Below are positions 16,297 through 24,569 of a DNA stretch of 64,000 nt, in pieces; the first letter of the stretch is position 1; every line of letters starts with the position of its first letter. The notes under the pieces were generated by a model. The model saw nothing but the letters and a program-made list of their open reading frames with translations, did no database searches and was not told where the DNA came from. The position numbers were made by a program, and so were the translations under genes. Origin of the DNA: VXYL01 sp965200375 (lineage in GTDB: Bacteria > Pseudomonadota > Gammaproteobacteria > Pseudomonadales > Azotimanducaceae); assembly GCA_965200375.1 (NCBI GenBank), contig OZ241353.1:744001-808000 (forward strand). The letters run 5' to 3'.

Positions 16297-16980
16297 TCAG
16301 TCCCCGTCCTTGCTCTCCGGGTGCTTCACGACGTCCACTAGGCCGTAGTCCACCGCCTCCTGCGGGCTCATCCAGTAGTCGCGGTCCGTGTCCTTGGCGA
16401 TGCGTTCCACCGTCTGGCCGGTGTGCCGGGCCAGGATGTCGTTGAGCTGCTGGCGCATCGCCAGTATCTCCCGCGCCTGGATCTCGATGTCGGCGGCAAC
16501 GCCCCGGGAACCGCCGGAGGGCTGGTGCAGCATCATCCGCGAGTTCGGCAGCGCGTAGCGCTTGCCCTTGGCGCCGGCCGCCAGCAGAAAGGAGCCCATG
16601 CTGGCGGCCTGGCCGATGCACCAGGTGGCGACGTCGCAGTTCACCAGCTGCATGGTGTCGTAGATCGAGAGGCCGGAGGTCACCGCGCCGCCGGGGGAGT
16701 TGATGTAGAGGTGGATGTCCGCCTCCGCGTTCTCCGAAGCGAGGTAGAGCAGCTGGGCAATGACGAGGCTCGCCACCTGGTCTTCCACCGGCCCCACCAG
16801 AAACACGATGCGGTTGCTCAAGAGGCGCGAGTAGATGTCGTAGGCGCGCTCGCCCCTCGCGCTCTGTTCCACCACCATCGGCACCAGGCCGAGGCCTCGG
16901 GGCGTGCTGGCGAAGGGCGTCCGGACCTCGGGCTGCGCGGCGGAGGCCGGCAGAGGGGCGGGTGGGAAGCTGTGGTTCAA
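16297..16980 (-). CDS. clpP: ATP-dependent Clp protease proteolytic subunit
   Basis: Tetradecameric serine protease core that degrades proteins unfolded by ClpX/ClpA. The catalytic triad is Ser127 (GQAASMGSF), His152 (MLHQPSGG) and Asp201 (DTDRDYW), each offset +30 from E. coli numbering because of a longer N-terminal leader. LVPMVVEQSARGERAYDIYSRLL is the standard mature start. The chosen TTG at 16980 overlaps the tig stop as TTGA; ATG/GTG codons just before VVEQ are alternatives and would remove the leader. Directly downstream of tig as in other proteobacteria, but clpX and lon do not follow: the next gene is a convergent dioxygenase. Confidence 0.95.
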   Translation of the reverse strand: MNHSFPPAPLPASAAQPEVRTPFASTPRGLGLVPMVVEQSARGERAYDIYSRLLSNRIVFLVGPVEDQVASLVIAQLLYLASENAEADIHLYINSPGGAVTSGLSIYDTMQLVNCDVATWCIGQAASMGSFLLAAGAKGKRYALPNSRMMLHQPSGGSRGVAADIEIQAREILAMRQQLNDILARHTGQTVERIAKDTDRDYWMSPQEAVDYGLVDVVKHPESKDGD

Positions 16981-18605
16981 CGGCTTGGCTCCTTGACGGG
17001 TTGCTCCGAATCGACCGGCTTGTCGCGGCCCACCAGCCGGCGCAGCCGACCGACGAGCCCCCCCTTGGCGGGAGCTTCGGCCTGGGCGGCGTCGGGCTGC
17101 GTCTCCGACGACCTGGCCGAGGCGGCAGCGTCGGCGCCGTCGATGGCGGCGTCTTCCGCCTCTGCGGCCGTCGCCGTGGGTTCGGCGTCGTCTTCGTCTT
17201 CGGGCAGGGGCGGCAGGCCACGGCCGGCGATGGCCTCCGAGTAGCTGCACGGCACGTCCACGACCTGTGCCTGGGCCAGCACATGCTCTATGGCCTGGTC
17301 CTCGAGGACCGCAGCGGCGATGCGCTGCAACTGGTCCCGGTCCCCGTAGAAGGCCCGTTCGGCTTCGTCCTCGTCCTCGAAGTTGGCGGCGAGATCCTTG
17401 ACGCGGGCCTTCAGCCGGTCCTGATCCAAGGAAATTTCGGCGACCTCCGCCACCTTGCCCAGCAGTAGGTCCAAGCGCACGGCGTTGCTGGCCTCGAGCA
17501 GCATCGCCTGCTGGAACCACTCCGGCAGGGTGTCGAGCTTCACGGTGTCGCCGAGCCGCTGCAACCGGGACGCGAACTCCTCTCGCACCAGCACCACGGG
17601 CAGGTCGAACTTGTGCGCCCGCCCCAGCACCTCCGACAGCTCGCGGCGGATGGCGCGGCCCACGGCTTCCTGGAGCTCCGCGCCCATGCGGCTCTTCACC
17701 TGGGTCCGAAACCGCGCCTCCCGATCCGGCCCGGGCTCGATGCCCAGCTGGTCGAAGAAGGCGTCGTCCAACGCCGGCAGATGCGGTTCCTCGACGCGCT
17801 TCAGCGTGACTTCGCCGATGCCTGCCTCGCTGGCCTCGCTCTCTGCGCCGGCCGTCGCGGCGTCATCCGGCGCGGCATCTTGCTCCCCGGCAGCGTCGCT
17901 CCCCGGCCCGTCGTCGGTATCTGGCGGCTGCTCCGCATCGTCTTCCTGCTCCCGAGTCGGCACAGTTGCGGGGAACGTCCGGGTCTCTCCCGGTGCCATG
18001 CCAAGCACTGCCTCCGGCAACTCGGCAACCGCGAACCAGCCCCCCGCCAGGAACCTCGCGTCCGTGCCTTCCGAGCGTTTCTCCCCACCCACCTTCACCG
18101 CGTAGTCCACGGTGACCCGGTCCTTCTTCTCGACGGCTCGGCGGACCTCCACCCACTTCGTCTGCTTCTCCCGCAGCAGCTCGACGGTCTCGTCGATGTC
18201 GGTCTCGTCGATTTCGGCGACCGGCCGGCGAATGTGCAGCGCCTCCAAGGGCCGCAGCTCGAACGTCGGCCGCACCTCGAAGGTGGCGGCGTATTCGAAG
18301 TCGTTGCCGGCGTCGGTGTTCAGCAGCTCCACCTGGGGCAGGCCGACGACGTCCAGTTCCTCCTTCGCAAGGACATCCGGCAGGCTGGACTGCACGATGG
18401 TCTGCGCCGCCTCCGCCCGCACGGCGCGGTCGAAGCGGCGTTGCACTTCCTTCATCGGCACCCGCCCGGGGCGGAAGCCCGGCAGCTTCAGCGTTGCGGC
18501 CCGCTGCTTGAGGCGATCCGCGACTTCGGCCTCGAACGTCTCCGAAGGAACGGCAACGGTGGCCTTGCGCCCAAGCCGGGTGGTGGTCTCTACCGATACG
18601 CGCAT
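16977..18605 (-). CDS. tig: Trigger factor with acidic insertion and extended C-terminus
   Basis: Ribosome-associated chaperone and peptidyl-prolyl isomerase. The ribosome-binding signature GFRPGRVP is at residues 43-50. The PPIase domain starts around 155 (KDRVTVDYAVKVGG... FLAGGWFAVAELPEAVLGMAPGETRTF) but is interrupted by an acidic, Ala/Asp-rich segment at about 218-264 before EVTLKRVEEPHLPALDD resumes. The C-terminal chaperone arms follow, then a further acidic tail ending in a basic patch (LVGRLRRLVGRDK). At 542 residues it is about 100 longer than E. coli trigger factor. ATG at 18605 lies just after tRNA-His in the same direction, so read-through from the tRNA promoter is possible. Confidence 0.95.
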   Translation of the reverse strand: MRVSVETTTRLGRKATVAVPSETFEAEVADRLKQRAATLKLPGFRPGRVPMKEVQRRFDRAVRAEAAQTIVQSSLPDVLAKEELDVVGLPQVELLNTDAGNDFEYAATFEVRPTFELRPLEALHIRRPVAEIDETDIDETVELLREKQTKWVEVRRAVEKKDRVTVDYAVKVGGEKRSEGTDARFLAGGWFAVAELPEAVLGMAPGETRTFPATVPTREQEDDAEQPPDTDDGPGSDAAGEQDAAPDDAATAGAESEASEAGIGEVTLKRVEEPHLPALDDAFFDQLGIEPGPDREARFRTQVKSRMGAELQEAVGRAIRRELSEVLGRAHKFDLPVVLVREEFASRLQRLGDTVKLDTLPEWFQQAMLLEASNAVRLDLLLGKVAEVAEISLDQDRLKARVKDLAANFEDEDEAERAFYGDRDQLQRIAAAVLEDQAIEHVLAQAQVVDVPCSYSEAIAGRGLPPLPEDEDDAEPTATAAEAEDAAIDGADAAASARSSETQPDAAQAEAPAKGGLVGRLRRLVGRDKPVDSEQPVKEPSR

Positions 18606-18619
18606 GCCCTAGCAGACCT

Positions 18620-18696
18620 TGGGGTGGATGATGGGACTTGAACCCACGACGACCGGATCCACAATCCGGGGCTCTACCAACTGAGCTACACCCACC
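18620..18696 (-). tRNA. tRNA-His (GTG)
   Basis: Cloverleaf on the reverse strand: acceptor GTGGGTG pairs with CATCCAC, D-stem GCTC/GAGC, anticodon arm CCGGA-TTGTGGA-TCCGG with anticodon GTG, and T-loop TTCAAGT. An extra 5' G at position -1 (18696) opposite C73 is encoded, the tRNA-His identity element, and CCA is encoded. It lies 14 bp before the tig start. A -10-like TAGAAT (18806-18811, reverse strand) about 110 bp upstream might give it a promoter of its own. Confidence 0.96.
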
Positions 18697-18846
18697 AGTG
18701 GCACCGCGTCGCAGCGTCTGACCAACGCGGCGAACCCCGCCTCGGTCCCGAAGCCTCCAAGCCCTAGCACCGCCCGTACCGGCTTCTGCGACGCACGGGC
18801 CGCGCATTCTACATGCTTTCGGCGGGCTAGGGGCCAACCCGGATGG

Positions 18847-19382
18847 TCCCAGCGACGGAGCTGGCGCCGTCGAGACGCATATTGATCGGAAGCGGTACGC
18901 TGGCGATCCGCTTGCGAATCGACGTGGCGAATGGCAAACCGCCCCGGCGTCCTTCGGCATGCCCAAGGACGAGGACGTACCGCCCCGCAGCGCGACGTGC
19001 GCTTGTTCCCAGCGACGGGGCTGGCGCCGTCGAGACGCATATTGATCGGAAGCGGTACGCTGGCGGTCCGCTTGCGAATCGACGTGGCGAATGGCAAACC
19101 GCCCCGGCGTCCTTCGGCATGCCCAGGGACGAGGACGTACCGCCCCGCAGCGCGACGTGCGCTTGTTCCCAGCGACGGGGCTGGCGCCGTCGAGACGCAT
19201 ATTGATCGGAAGCGGTACGCTGGCGGTCCGCTTGCGAATCGACGTGGCGAATGGCAAACCGCCCCGGCGTCCTTCGGCATGCCCAGGGACGAGGACGTAC
19301 CGCCCCGCAGCGCGACGTGCGCTTGTTCCCAGCGACGGGGCTGGCGCCGTCGAGACGCATATTGATCGGAAGCGGTACGCTG
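18847..19382 (-). repeat. 160-bp tandem repeat array (3.35 copies) inside the tRNA cluster
   Basis: Units begin at 18847, 19007, 19167 and 19327 with an exact 160-bp period; units 2 and 3 are identical by eye, unit 1 differs at about three positions, and unit 4 is cut after 56 bp, ending 6 bp from the 3' end of tRNA-Arg. The array is transcribed as the spacer between tRNA-Arg and tRNA-His. The unit is GC-rich with no stop codons in several frames; 160 is not a multiple of three, so each copy would change frame, arguing against one repeated protein. The placement recalls the 178-bp repeats after tRNA-Tyr in the E. coli tyrT operon (established), but I saw no copy of the tRNA 3' end in the unit. 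The remaining spacer (18697-18846) is single-copy sequence. Confidence 0.95.
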
Positions 19383-19388
19383 CGCCGC

Positions 19389-19466
19389 TGGCGCGCCCGG
19401 AAGGACTCGAACCTTCAACCCCCGGCTTAGAAGGCCGGTGCTCTACTCCGGTTGAGCTACGGGCGC
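19389..19466 (-). tRNA. tRNA-Arg (TCT)
   Basis: Acceptor GCGCCCG pairs with CGGGCGC; D-stem GCTC/GAGC; anticodon arm CCGGC-CTTCTAA-GCCGG with anticodon TCT; T-arm GAAGG-TTCGAGT-CCTTC; CCA encoded. 78 nt. It decodes AGA codons. It is the middle gene of the Pro-Arg-His cluster, 36 bp from tRNA-Pro, and the repeat array starts 6 bp after its 3' end. Confidence 0.96.
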
Positions 19467-19502
19467 AGCGCACAGGGGCCCCGCCGACTGCGTGGCGAAG
19501 GC

Positions 19503-19579
<77 letters not shown>

Positions 19580-19608
19580 CTGCCCAACCGCTTCGCCGCG
19601 ATGGGCCC

Positions 19609-19656
19609 GCGACGAGCTCGCGCCGCGACGGGCTCGCGCCGCGACAGGATCGCGCC
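19609..19656. repeat. Three tandem 16-bp repeats in the tRNA operon leader
   Basis: GCGACGAGCTCGCGCC, GCGACGGGCTCGCGCC and GCGACAGGATCGCGCC follow each other without gaps between the tRNA promoter and tRNA-Pro. Each unit is partly self-complementary (CGCG-rich), so the leader RNA could fold into small hairpins. Function unknown. Confidence 0.75.
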
Positions 19657-19671
19657 GCCACAGTGCCTTGC

Positions 19672-19701
19672 AGCATACGCGCCGCATGGTCCAGCCGTCA
19701 A
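19672..19701 (-). promoter_or_regulatory. Promoter of the Pro-Arg-His tRNA operon
   Basis: Reverse strand: -35 TTGACG (19701-19696), an 18-bp spacer, -10 TATGCT (19677-19672). Both boxes are near consensus. A start about 8 bp downstream would leave a leader of roughly 85 nt before tRNA-Pro, containing the 16-bp repeats. Confidence 0.7.
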
Positions 19702-19761
19702 CGCCGGGCATGGCGCGAAGACCCGGGCAGCCCGTTCAGGCCCGCCGGCGCTGCGTCCCCG

Positions 19762-20709
19762 TCATCCTCGTTCGCTGGCGGCGCTGCTTCCGGTAGCAGT
19801 CAGCACCCGGGTCGCGGCGCCGATCATGGCGGACATGTCGCTCAAGTTCGCCGGCACGATGAGGGTATTGCCCTCCTTGGCCAGGTTGCCGAAGCGTTCG
19901 AGGTAGTCCTCGGCGACGCGCAGCTGCATGGCCTTGTCGCCGCCGTCCGCATTGAGCGCCTCCGCCACCTTCTTGAGGCCCTCGGCGGTGGCTTCCGCAA
20001 CCGCCAGGATGGCGGCCGCCTCGCCCCGCGCCTCGTTGACCTGCTGCTGCTGCGCCGCCTCGGACTCCTTGATGACGCGCTGCTTCTCGCCCTCGGCTTC
20101 GTTGATCTTGGCGTCCCGTTCGCCCTCGGACTGCAGCACGGTGGCGCGCTTCTCGCGCTCCGCCCGCATCTGCTTCTCCATCGCCGTCACCACGTCCGCC
20201 GGCGGGTTGATGTTCCTGATCTCGTAGCGCAGCACCTTCACGCCCCAGGTGTTCGATGCCTGGTCCAGCTCCTCCACCACGCGCAGGTTGATGTGGCTGC
20301 GTTCCTCGAAGGTCTTGTCCAGCTCGATCTTGCCGATTTCGCTGCGCAGCGTCGTCTGCGCCAGCTGGGCGATGGCGAACAGGTAGTCGGCGATGCCGTA
20401 GGAGGCGTTGCGGGCATCCATCACTTGCAGGTAGAGAACGCCGTCCACGCCCACCTGCACGTTGTCCGAGGTGATGCAGATCTGCTCCTCGACGTCGATG
20501 GTCTGTTCCTTCAGCGTGTGCTTGTAGGCGACCCGCTCCAGGAACGGTATGAGAATGTTGAAGCCCGGCGCCAGCGTACGCGCGTACTTGCCTAGGTTCT
20601 CCACCACGTAGGCGCTCTGCTGCGGCACCACCACCGCGGTCTTGATGAGCACCACGATGGCCACCACGGCGACCAGTCCGCCGAGAATCAGGCCAATGTC
20701 CACGAACAA
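19762..20709 (-). CDS. SPFH/stomatin-family membrane protein (QmcA-like)
   Basis: 315 residues. One N-terminal transmembrane helix (IGLILGGLVAVVAIVVLIKTAVVV) is followed by the SPFH/band-7 domain (VPQQSAYVVENLGKYARTLAPGFNILIPF, then QICITSDNVQVGVDGVLYLQV and INLRVVEELDQASNTWGVKVLRYEI). A long coiled coil of Glu/Ala/Lys repeats (EREKRATVLQSEGERDAKIN) leads to a conserved C-terminal segment. These proteins oligomerise in the membrane as scaffolds for quality-control proteases such as FtsH. The stop-to-start gap to the NfeD gene is 45 bp and order NfeD then SPFH on the same strand is the widespread NfeD-stomatin operon, supporting the call. Confidence 0.92.
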   Translation of the reverse strand: MFVDIGLILGGLVAVVAIVVLIKTAVVVPQQSAYVVENLGKYARTLAPGFNILIPFLERVAYKHTLKEQTIDVEEQICITSDNVQVGVDGVLYLQVMDARNASYGIADYLFAIAQLAQTTLRSEIGKIELDKTFEERSHINLRVVEELDQASNTWGVKVLRYEIRNINPPADVVTAMEKQMRAEREKRATVLQSEGERDAKINEAEGEKQRVIKESEAAQQQQVNEARGEAAAILAVAEATAEGLKKVAEALNADGGDKAMQLRVAEDYLERFGNLAKEGNTLIVPANLSDMSAMIGAATRVLTATGSSAASERG

Positions 20710-20754
20710 GCGCTTTCTCCCGTTCCGTGCAGCGCAGTGACAGCGAGCCCGGCC

Positions 20755-21252
20755 TCAAGGGCGCGGGTCTTCCCCCGCCTCTGCCGCCGAACCCGCTGCC
20801 TCTTCCGCTGGCGTCGCCGCCGCCTCGGCGACGATCTGCAACACGTTGCCCTCTACCTTGATCACCCGCGCCGTGGTGCCAGCGGCGATCGCCGTGGCGC
20901 CGATGTTGCTCGCGTCCCACTCGGTGCCGCGCAGGCCCACCCGGGTACTGCCGCCAGGGGGCACTGCCTCGGCAACGCTCACCCGCCCGGCGGCGCCAGC
21001 CACGGCGTTGTCGAACCCAGGCGCGCGCAGGCGGTTGTACAGCCTCTCCCGGAACAGCACCATGCCGGCGACCGCGAGAGCGGCGAACGCGAGCCACTGG
21101 CCGGTTGCCGGCAGTTCGGCGCCGGCCGCTTCGACGATGCCGACGACCATGGCCGCGGCACCGACGAACACCAGGTAGAAGGCGAGATCGGCCCCGACGA
21201 GTTCAATGCCGACCAGCACGATCCCCGTGCCCAGCCAAGCCCACCAAGGCAT
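20755..21252 (-). CDS. NfeD-like membrane protein
   Basis: 165 residues. Transmembrane segments cover about residues 5-70 (AWLGTGIVLVGIELVGADLAFYLVFVGAAAMVVGIVEA and WLAFAALAVAGMVLF). A C-terminal OB-fold follows: VGLRGTEWDASN, then GTTARVIKVEGNVLQIV, the NfeDb signature. A low-complexity Ala/Glu tail ends the protein. NfeD proteins are partners of SPFH proteins; this is the short class without a serine-protease domain. ATG at 21252 is the natural start before the first hydrophobic helix. The upstream amidohydrolase ends about 100 bp away on the same strand. Confidence 0.88.
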   Translation of the reverse strand: MPWWAWLGTGIVLVGIELVGADLAFYLVFVGAAAMVVGIVEAAGAELPATGQWLAFAALAVAGMVLFRERLYNRLRAPGFDNAVAGAAGRVSVAEAVPPGGSTRVGLRGTEWDASNIGATAIAAGTTARVIKVEGNVLQIVAEAAATPAEEAAGSAAEAGEDPRP

Positions 21253-21353
21253 CCGCCGCTCCGTCCTTCGCTTGCCGGTCGCGCAACAGTGCCTCAACGC
21301 CGGGCCGGTGTCCAGAACGATTCGGCCCAGCCGGCAGTTCCCTCTCGGCGGGC

Positions 21354-22502
21354 TCAGTCGGGACGGAACTCCCGGCCCCGGGCCACCACCATCAGCGGCG
21401 CGGCGAGCGTGGCGAGGTCCGCAAGCGGATCGCCGGCTACGAACAGCAGGTCCGCGCTCAATCCAGGACGCACCGCGCCGGTTTCGCCCCCGAGCGTGAG
21501 CGCCTCGGCGCTGACGCTGGTGGCGGCGCGCAGCGTCTGCAACGGCGTCAGCTCCGCAAGCGCGGAAAACACCGGCAGCGCCAGCGCCAGATCCTGGTGC
21601 CGAACGTTGGGAATGCCGGCGTCCGTGGAGGCGATCAAGCGGCAGCCGCAGCGCTTCATGCCGCGGAAGTTGGTCGTCACCCGGGCTGCGAACGCCTCGC
21701 CGAAGCGGGCCCAGCCGGCGTTGACCGTCGGCGACACCCAGATGCCGCGCTGGGCCATCTCTTCGGCGACCCCGGGATCGTAGTCGCCGCGCTTGCCGTC
21801 GGCACCGATCCACGAGCAGTGTTCGATGGTGGCGACGCCGGCGCGAACGGCGTGCCCGATGCCCGGCGTGCCGTGGCAGTGCGCCGCCACCGGGAGGCCC
21901 TTGGCCCTGGCGTAGGCGACGATGGCGGCCAGCGTCTCGGCGTCGAACTGCGCGTCCTTGGGCTGGCTGTTCGGGGTCTGCATGCCGCCGGTGGCCATCA
22001 CCTTGACCAGGTCCGCGCCGCGCCGCCGCTGCCGCTCGATGACGGCCTGCGCGGCGGCCAGGTCCGCGGCCTCGCCGCCCCAGAAATGGCAGTGGCCGCC
22101 TACCGAAGTTACCGGCTGGCCGGCGCAGAGCAGCCGCGGGCCGGGCAACCGGCCGCTGTCGACGTCGTCGCGCAGCGCCAGCTCCAGGTGGTCGCCGCCG
22201 CCGAGGTCCCGGGCCGTGGTGATGCCGCTGCGCACCATCGCCTCGGCTCGCGCCGCCATTTTGGTGCGGATGGTCGCCGCCGGTTCGCCAAGCTGCTCCG
22301 CCAGCGTCCGCAGCGCCGGATCCAGCACCATGTGGACATGGGCGTCGATGAGGCCCGGGATCACCGTCGCGCCGTGGCAGTCCTCGCCGCCGAGGTCGTG
22401 GCCGACGGCCGCGATCCGGCCGTCTTCCACGGCGATGGAGTCCGCATCGGCGTAGCCGTCGCCCAGGCCGTCCCACAGCCGGATGTTCGAGTAGCACGGC
22501 AT
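21354..22502 (-). CDS. Amidohydrolase (prolidase/imidazolonepropionase-like metal-dependent hydrolase)
   Basis: 382 residues, TIM-barrel amidohydrolase superfamily. Metal-binding residues visible: HxH in GLIDAHVHMVLDP, the carboxylated-lysine candidate in DLVKVMATGG, His in PVAAHCHGTPG and IEHCSWIG, and the catalytic Asp in IASTDAGIPN. The N-terminal beta-sandwich start SIAVEDGRIAAVGHD and the C-terminal ADLLFVAGDPLADLATL are typical. The closest known group hydrolyses dipeptides containing Pro, hydroxy acids or organophosphates, but the substrate is open. ATG at 22502; the longer frame to 22598 adds an arginine-rich stretch without homology signals. Probably monocistronic or leading the NfeD-SPFH pair. 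Confidence 0.88.
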   Translation of the reverse strand: MPCYSNIRLWDGLGDGYADADSIAVEDGRIAAVGHDLGGEDCHGATVIPGLIDAHVHMVLDPALRTLAEQLGEPAATIRTKMAARAEAMVRSGITTARDLGGGDHLELALRDDVDSGRLPGPRLLCAGQPVTSVGGHCHFWGGEAADLAAAQAVIERQRRRGADLVKVMATGGMQTPNSQPKDAQFDAETLAAIVAYARAKGLPVAAHCHGTPGIGHAVRAGVATIEHCSWIGADGKRGDYDPGVAEEMAQRGIWVSPTVNAGWARFGEAFAARVTTNFRGMKRCGCRLIASTDAGIPNVRHQDLALALPVFSALAELTPLQTLRAATSVSAEALTLGGETGAVRPGLSADLLFVAGDPLADLATLAAPLMVVARGREFRPD

Positions 22503-22668
22503 CGGCGCCTCCGCCGGGCGGATCGTTGCCCGCACCATACGCCAACCGCGTCGGCGCGGCTTGCCACGGCCGCCATTGCAGCGGGTGCTGCTTGCCATTG
22601 AGCCGGGGTGGATTCTCTTGCAGTCTCTCCGTGGGTGCCGGCAAGGAAGGCTAGCCCAACGCCCTTGA

Positions 22669-22700
22669 GAAGCCGGCGCGGGATCGAACGCGCCGGCTTC
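22669..22700. terminator. Strong 12-bp stem hairpin, terminator-like
   Basis: GAAGCCGGCGCG (22669-22680), 8-nt loop, CGCGCCGGCTTC (22689-22700): a perfect 12-bp stem just after the stop of the reverse-strand FG-GAP gene. The following T-tract is poor, so termination efficiency is uncertain. Confidence 0.6.
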
Positions 22701-22723
22701 CCTTACTCAGATTGCCCGATGTT

Positions 22724-24361
22724 CTAGCGCGCCATGAGGGTCGTCAGGCGGTGCGGGCTGCGCGACCGGTCGTAGATCAGGATGTCCTGTTTGCCGTCGC
22801 CGTTCAGGTCCTCGAGGAAGGTGTCGCGCTCGTCGTCCGGCAGCGCCACGGACACCGTCTGCGGCTTGTTCGACCATCCGGTCGCGGGATCGCCAGCGTA
22901 GATGCGCAGTTCGTCCCGGGACTGGCCGGCGACGAGGTCCGGGTGGCCGTCGCCATGCACGTCGCCAAACAGCACCGGCGGGAAGAACACGCCGTCGCCG
23001 CTTGGATAGAGCCGCGGACGCAGGCGCAGCCTGGCGATCGGGCGCCGGGGCTTGTCGTCGCCGGCCAGGCGATGGAGTTCCACATTGAACGCCACGGAAC
23101 GGCCGGCCATCGCCCGAACCATGCCGCCGAAGCCGACCACCACGTCGGCGAACAGGAAGTCGGCGCTGCCGTCGCCGTCGAAGTCGCGGATCGTCGCCTG
23201 CGAGTAGCCCGCCGCCTGCATCGCCCCGGCGGTCCCACGGGGCCGAATCCAAGCGTCCGGCGTGGGCGGAAACGCGGTAGCCCCTGGCGTCGGCGTGCCG
23301 AAGTACACCCGATAGGTGCTGCGATGGTTGCCGAGGCGCCGCCCCTCGAGGCCGTGGGTCACCAGGTCCGCGATGCCGTCGCCGTTCATGTCGCCAACGG
23401 TGTGCAGCGTGGTCAGCCGAGTCTTCTTCCGCAAGCCGAGGAGCAGCCCAAGCAGGTTCTCGTCCGTGTACTCGAACATCAGCGAGTAGGCGCCGTCGGC
23501 GTCGAACGGCACGTCGGTCCGGAACGGCGCGGGCTCGACGTCGAACTCCCCGGCCTCGTGCTGGAAGTACACGTCGAACCGGTCCTGGTTCCAGAACATC
23601 AGGTCCTGGCGGCCGTCGCGGTCGTAGTCCGCCGAATGGACCCGCCCGAGGTACCAGGGCAGGTTGGCGGCGGTGATGCCGTGCTCGCCGTAGGGCCGCG
23701 TCTCGCCCACGGCGGTGGCCGCCAGATAGGGATCCGGAGGCCCCAGCTTCGCCGGTTCGCCGAAGGCGCCAGCGCTGCCCTGGGTGGCGATCCAGAAGCC
23801 GTCGGTGTCGGCGAGGAGCACGTCGTCCAGGCCGTCGCCGTTCAGGTCCCGCAGCGCGGCCAGCCGGGCGATGTGCCCGGCCTCGCCGCCGCGATAGGCC
23901 GTCGCCACGGCAGCGACCGGCCGCTGCCGTTCCTGCTCCACGTCAAGCCACGTCAGGCGTCCCCGCCGGTAGGCGATCACGCGGTCCCGGCCGGCGATGG
24001 CGGCCCTGTCCACGAACAGCGTGCCGGGGGGCAGCGGCCTCTCGAGGGCCAGCGTCCAGCCCTCCGCCCCGAAACGGAAGAAGCGCACCCGGGGCGCCCC
24101 AGCCCTGCCGCCCCCGGAGCTGCCGGATGCGCCGACGAGGGCGATGTCGGCGCCCCGGGGGCCGCCCGGGGCCGCAGGGTCCGCCAGGAACCTGCCGGTC
24201 AGCACGGTCTCCCGGGCGTCGCCGACCACGAAGTCGTAGCGATCGAAGGCCGCGCTGGTGCCGCTGGCCGCTTGGCCCGCGGCGAGCAGCACCGGAAGGC
24301 ACAGGGCCCAGCGCCGAGGCGCACCGCCCGCGGCTCGCGCCGCAAGTGTCGAGGTGCTCAT
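22724..24361 (-). CDS. Secreted FG-GAP/VCBS repeat protein
   Basis: 545 residues with an N-terminal signal peptide (basic RAAGGAPRRW then ALCLPVLLAAGQAASG). At least six D-x-[DN]-x-D-G calcium-binding repeat motifs are visible: DLNGDGLDDVLLAD, DYDRDGRQDLMFWN, DMNGDGIADLVTHG, DFDGDGSADFLFAD, DVHGDGHPDLVAG and DLNGDGKQDILIYD. They would form an integrin-alpha-like beta-propeller outside the cytoplasm. No catalytic domain is attached. ATG at 24361 immediately precedes the signal peptide; the in-frame extension to 24649 crosses the L31 gene on the other strand and is not used. A strong hairpin follows the stop. The ligand is unknown. Confidence 0.85.
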   Translation of the reverse strand: MSTSTLAARAAGGAPRRWALCLPVLLAAGQAASGTSAAFDRYDFVVGDARETVLTGRFLADPAAPGGPRGADIALVGASGSSGGGRAGAPRVRFFRFGAEGWTLALERPLPPGTLFVDRAAIAGRDRVIAYRRGRLTWLDVEQERQRPVAAVATAYRGGEAGHIARLAALRDLNGDGLDDVLLADTDGFWIATQGSAGAFGEPAKLGPPDPYLAATAVGETRPYGEHGITAANLPWYLGRVHSADYDRDGRQDLMFWNQDRFDVYFQHEAGEFDVEPAPFRTDVPFDADGAYSLMFEYTDENLLGLLLGLRKKTRLTTLHTVGDMNGDGIADLVTHGLEGRRLGNHRSTYRVYFGTPTPGATAFPPTPDAWIRPRGTAGAMQAAGYSQATIRDFDGDGSADFLFADVVVGFGGMVRAMAGRSVAFNVELHRLAGDDKPRRPIARLRLRPRLYPSGDGVFFPPVLFGDVHGDGHPDLVAGQSRDELRIYAGDPATGWSNKPQTVSVALPDDERDTFLEDLNGDGKQDILIYDRSRSPHRLTTLMAR

Positions 24362-24507
24362 TGGCCTTCTCCCGCCGTGGGGCGCTACACCTTGGTGGGC
24401 GATTCGCAAGCCCAAGGCCAAAGACAGTGGAGGCAGTATGGAACTTTTTGAGGGCGCGTCTCGAGGAACGTTTCGCAAGGAAGCTCCAGGCGCGCCGGCA
24501 ACCGCGT

Positions 24508-24536
24508 TTGCTTCGGCGCCGGCCTGCCAATACACT
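24508..24536 (+). promoter_or_regulatory. Promoter of rpmE
   Basis: -35 TTGCTT (24508-24513), 17-bp spacer, -10 TACACT (24531-24536). Expected transcription start near 24543, giving a leader of about 27 nt with a GGGAG ribosome-binding site before the ATG at 24570. Confidence 0.55.
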
Positions 24537-24569
24537 CCCGCGCCCAGACAGCACGGGAGCACGAGTCCC

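Noticed and set aside
18847..19382. CRISPR array
   Set aside because: Units are 160 bp with no spacers: adjacent copies are nearly identical throughout.
18609..19418. 269-codon frame through the 160-bp repeats
   Set aside because: The repeat length is not a multiple of three, the frame crosses a tRNA and products are Arg-rich artefacts, so it is not a gene.
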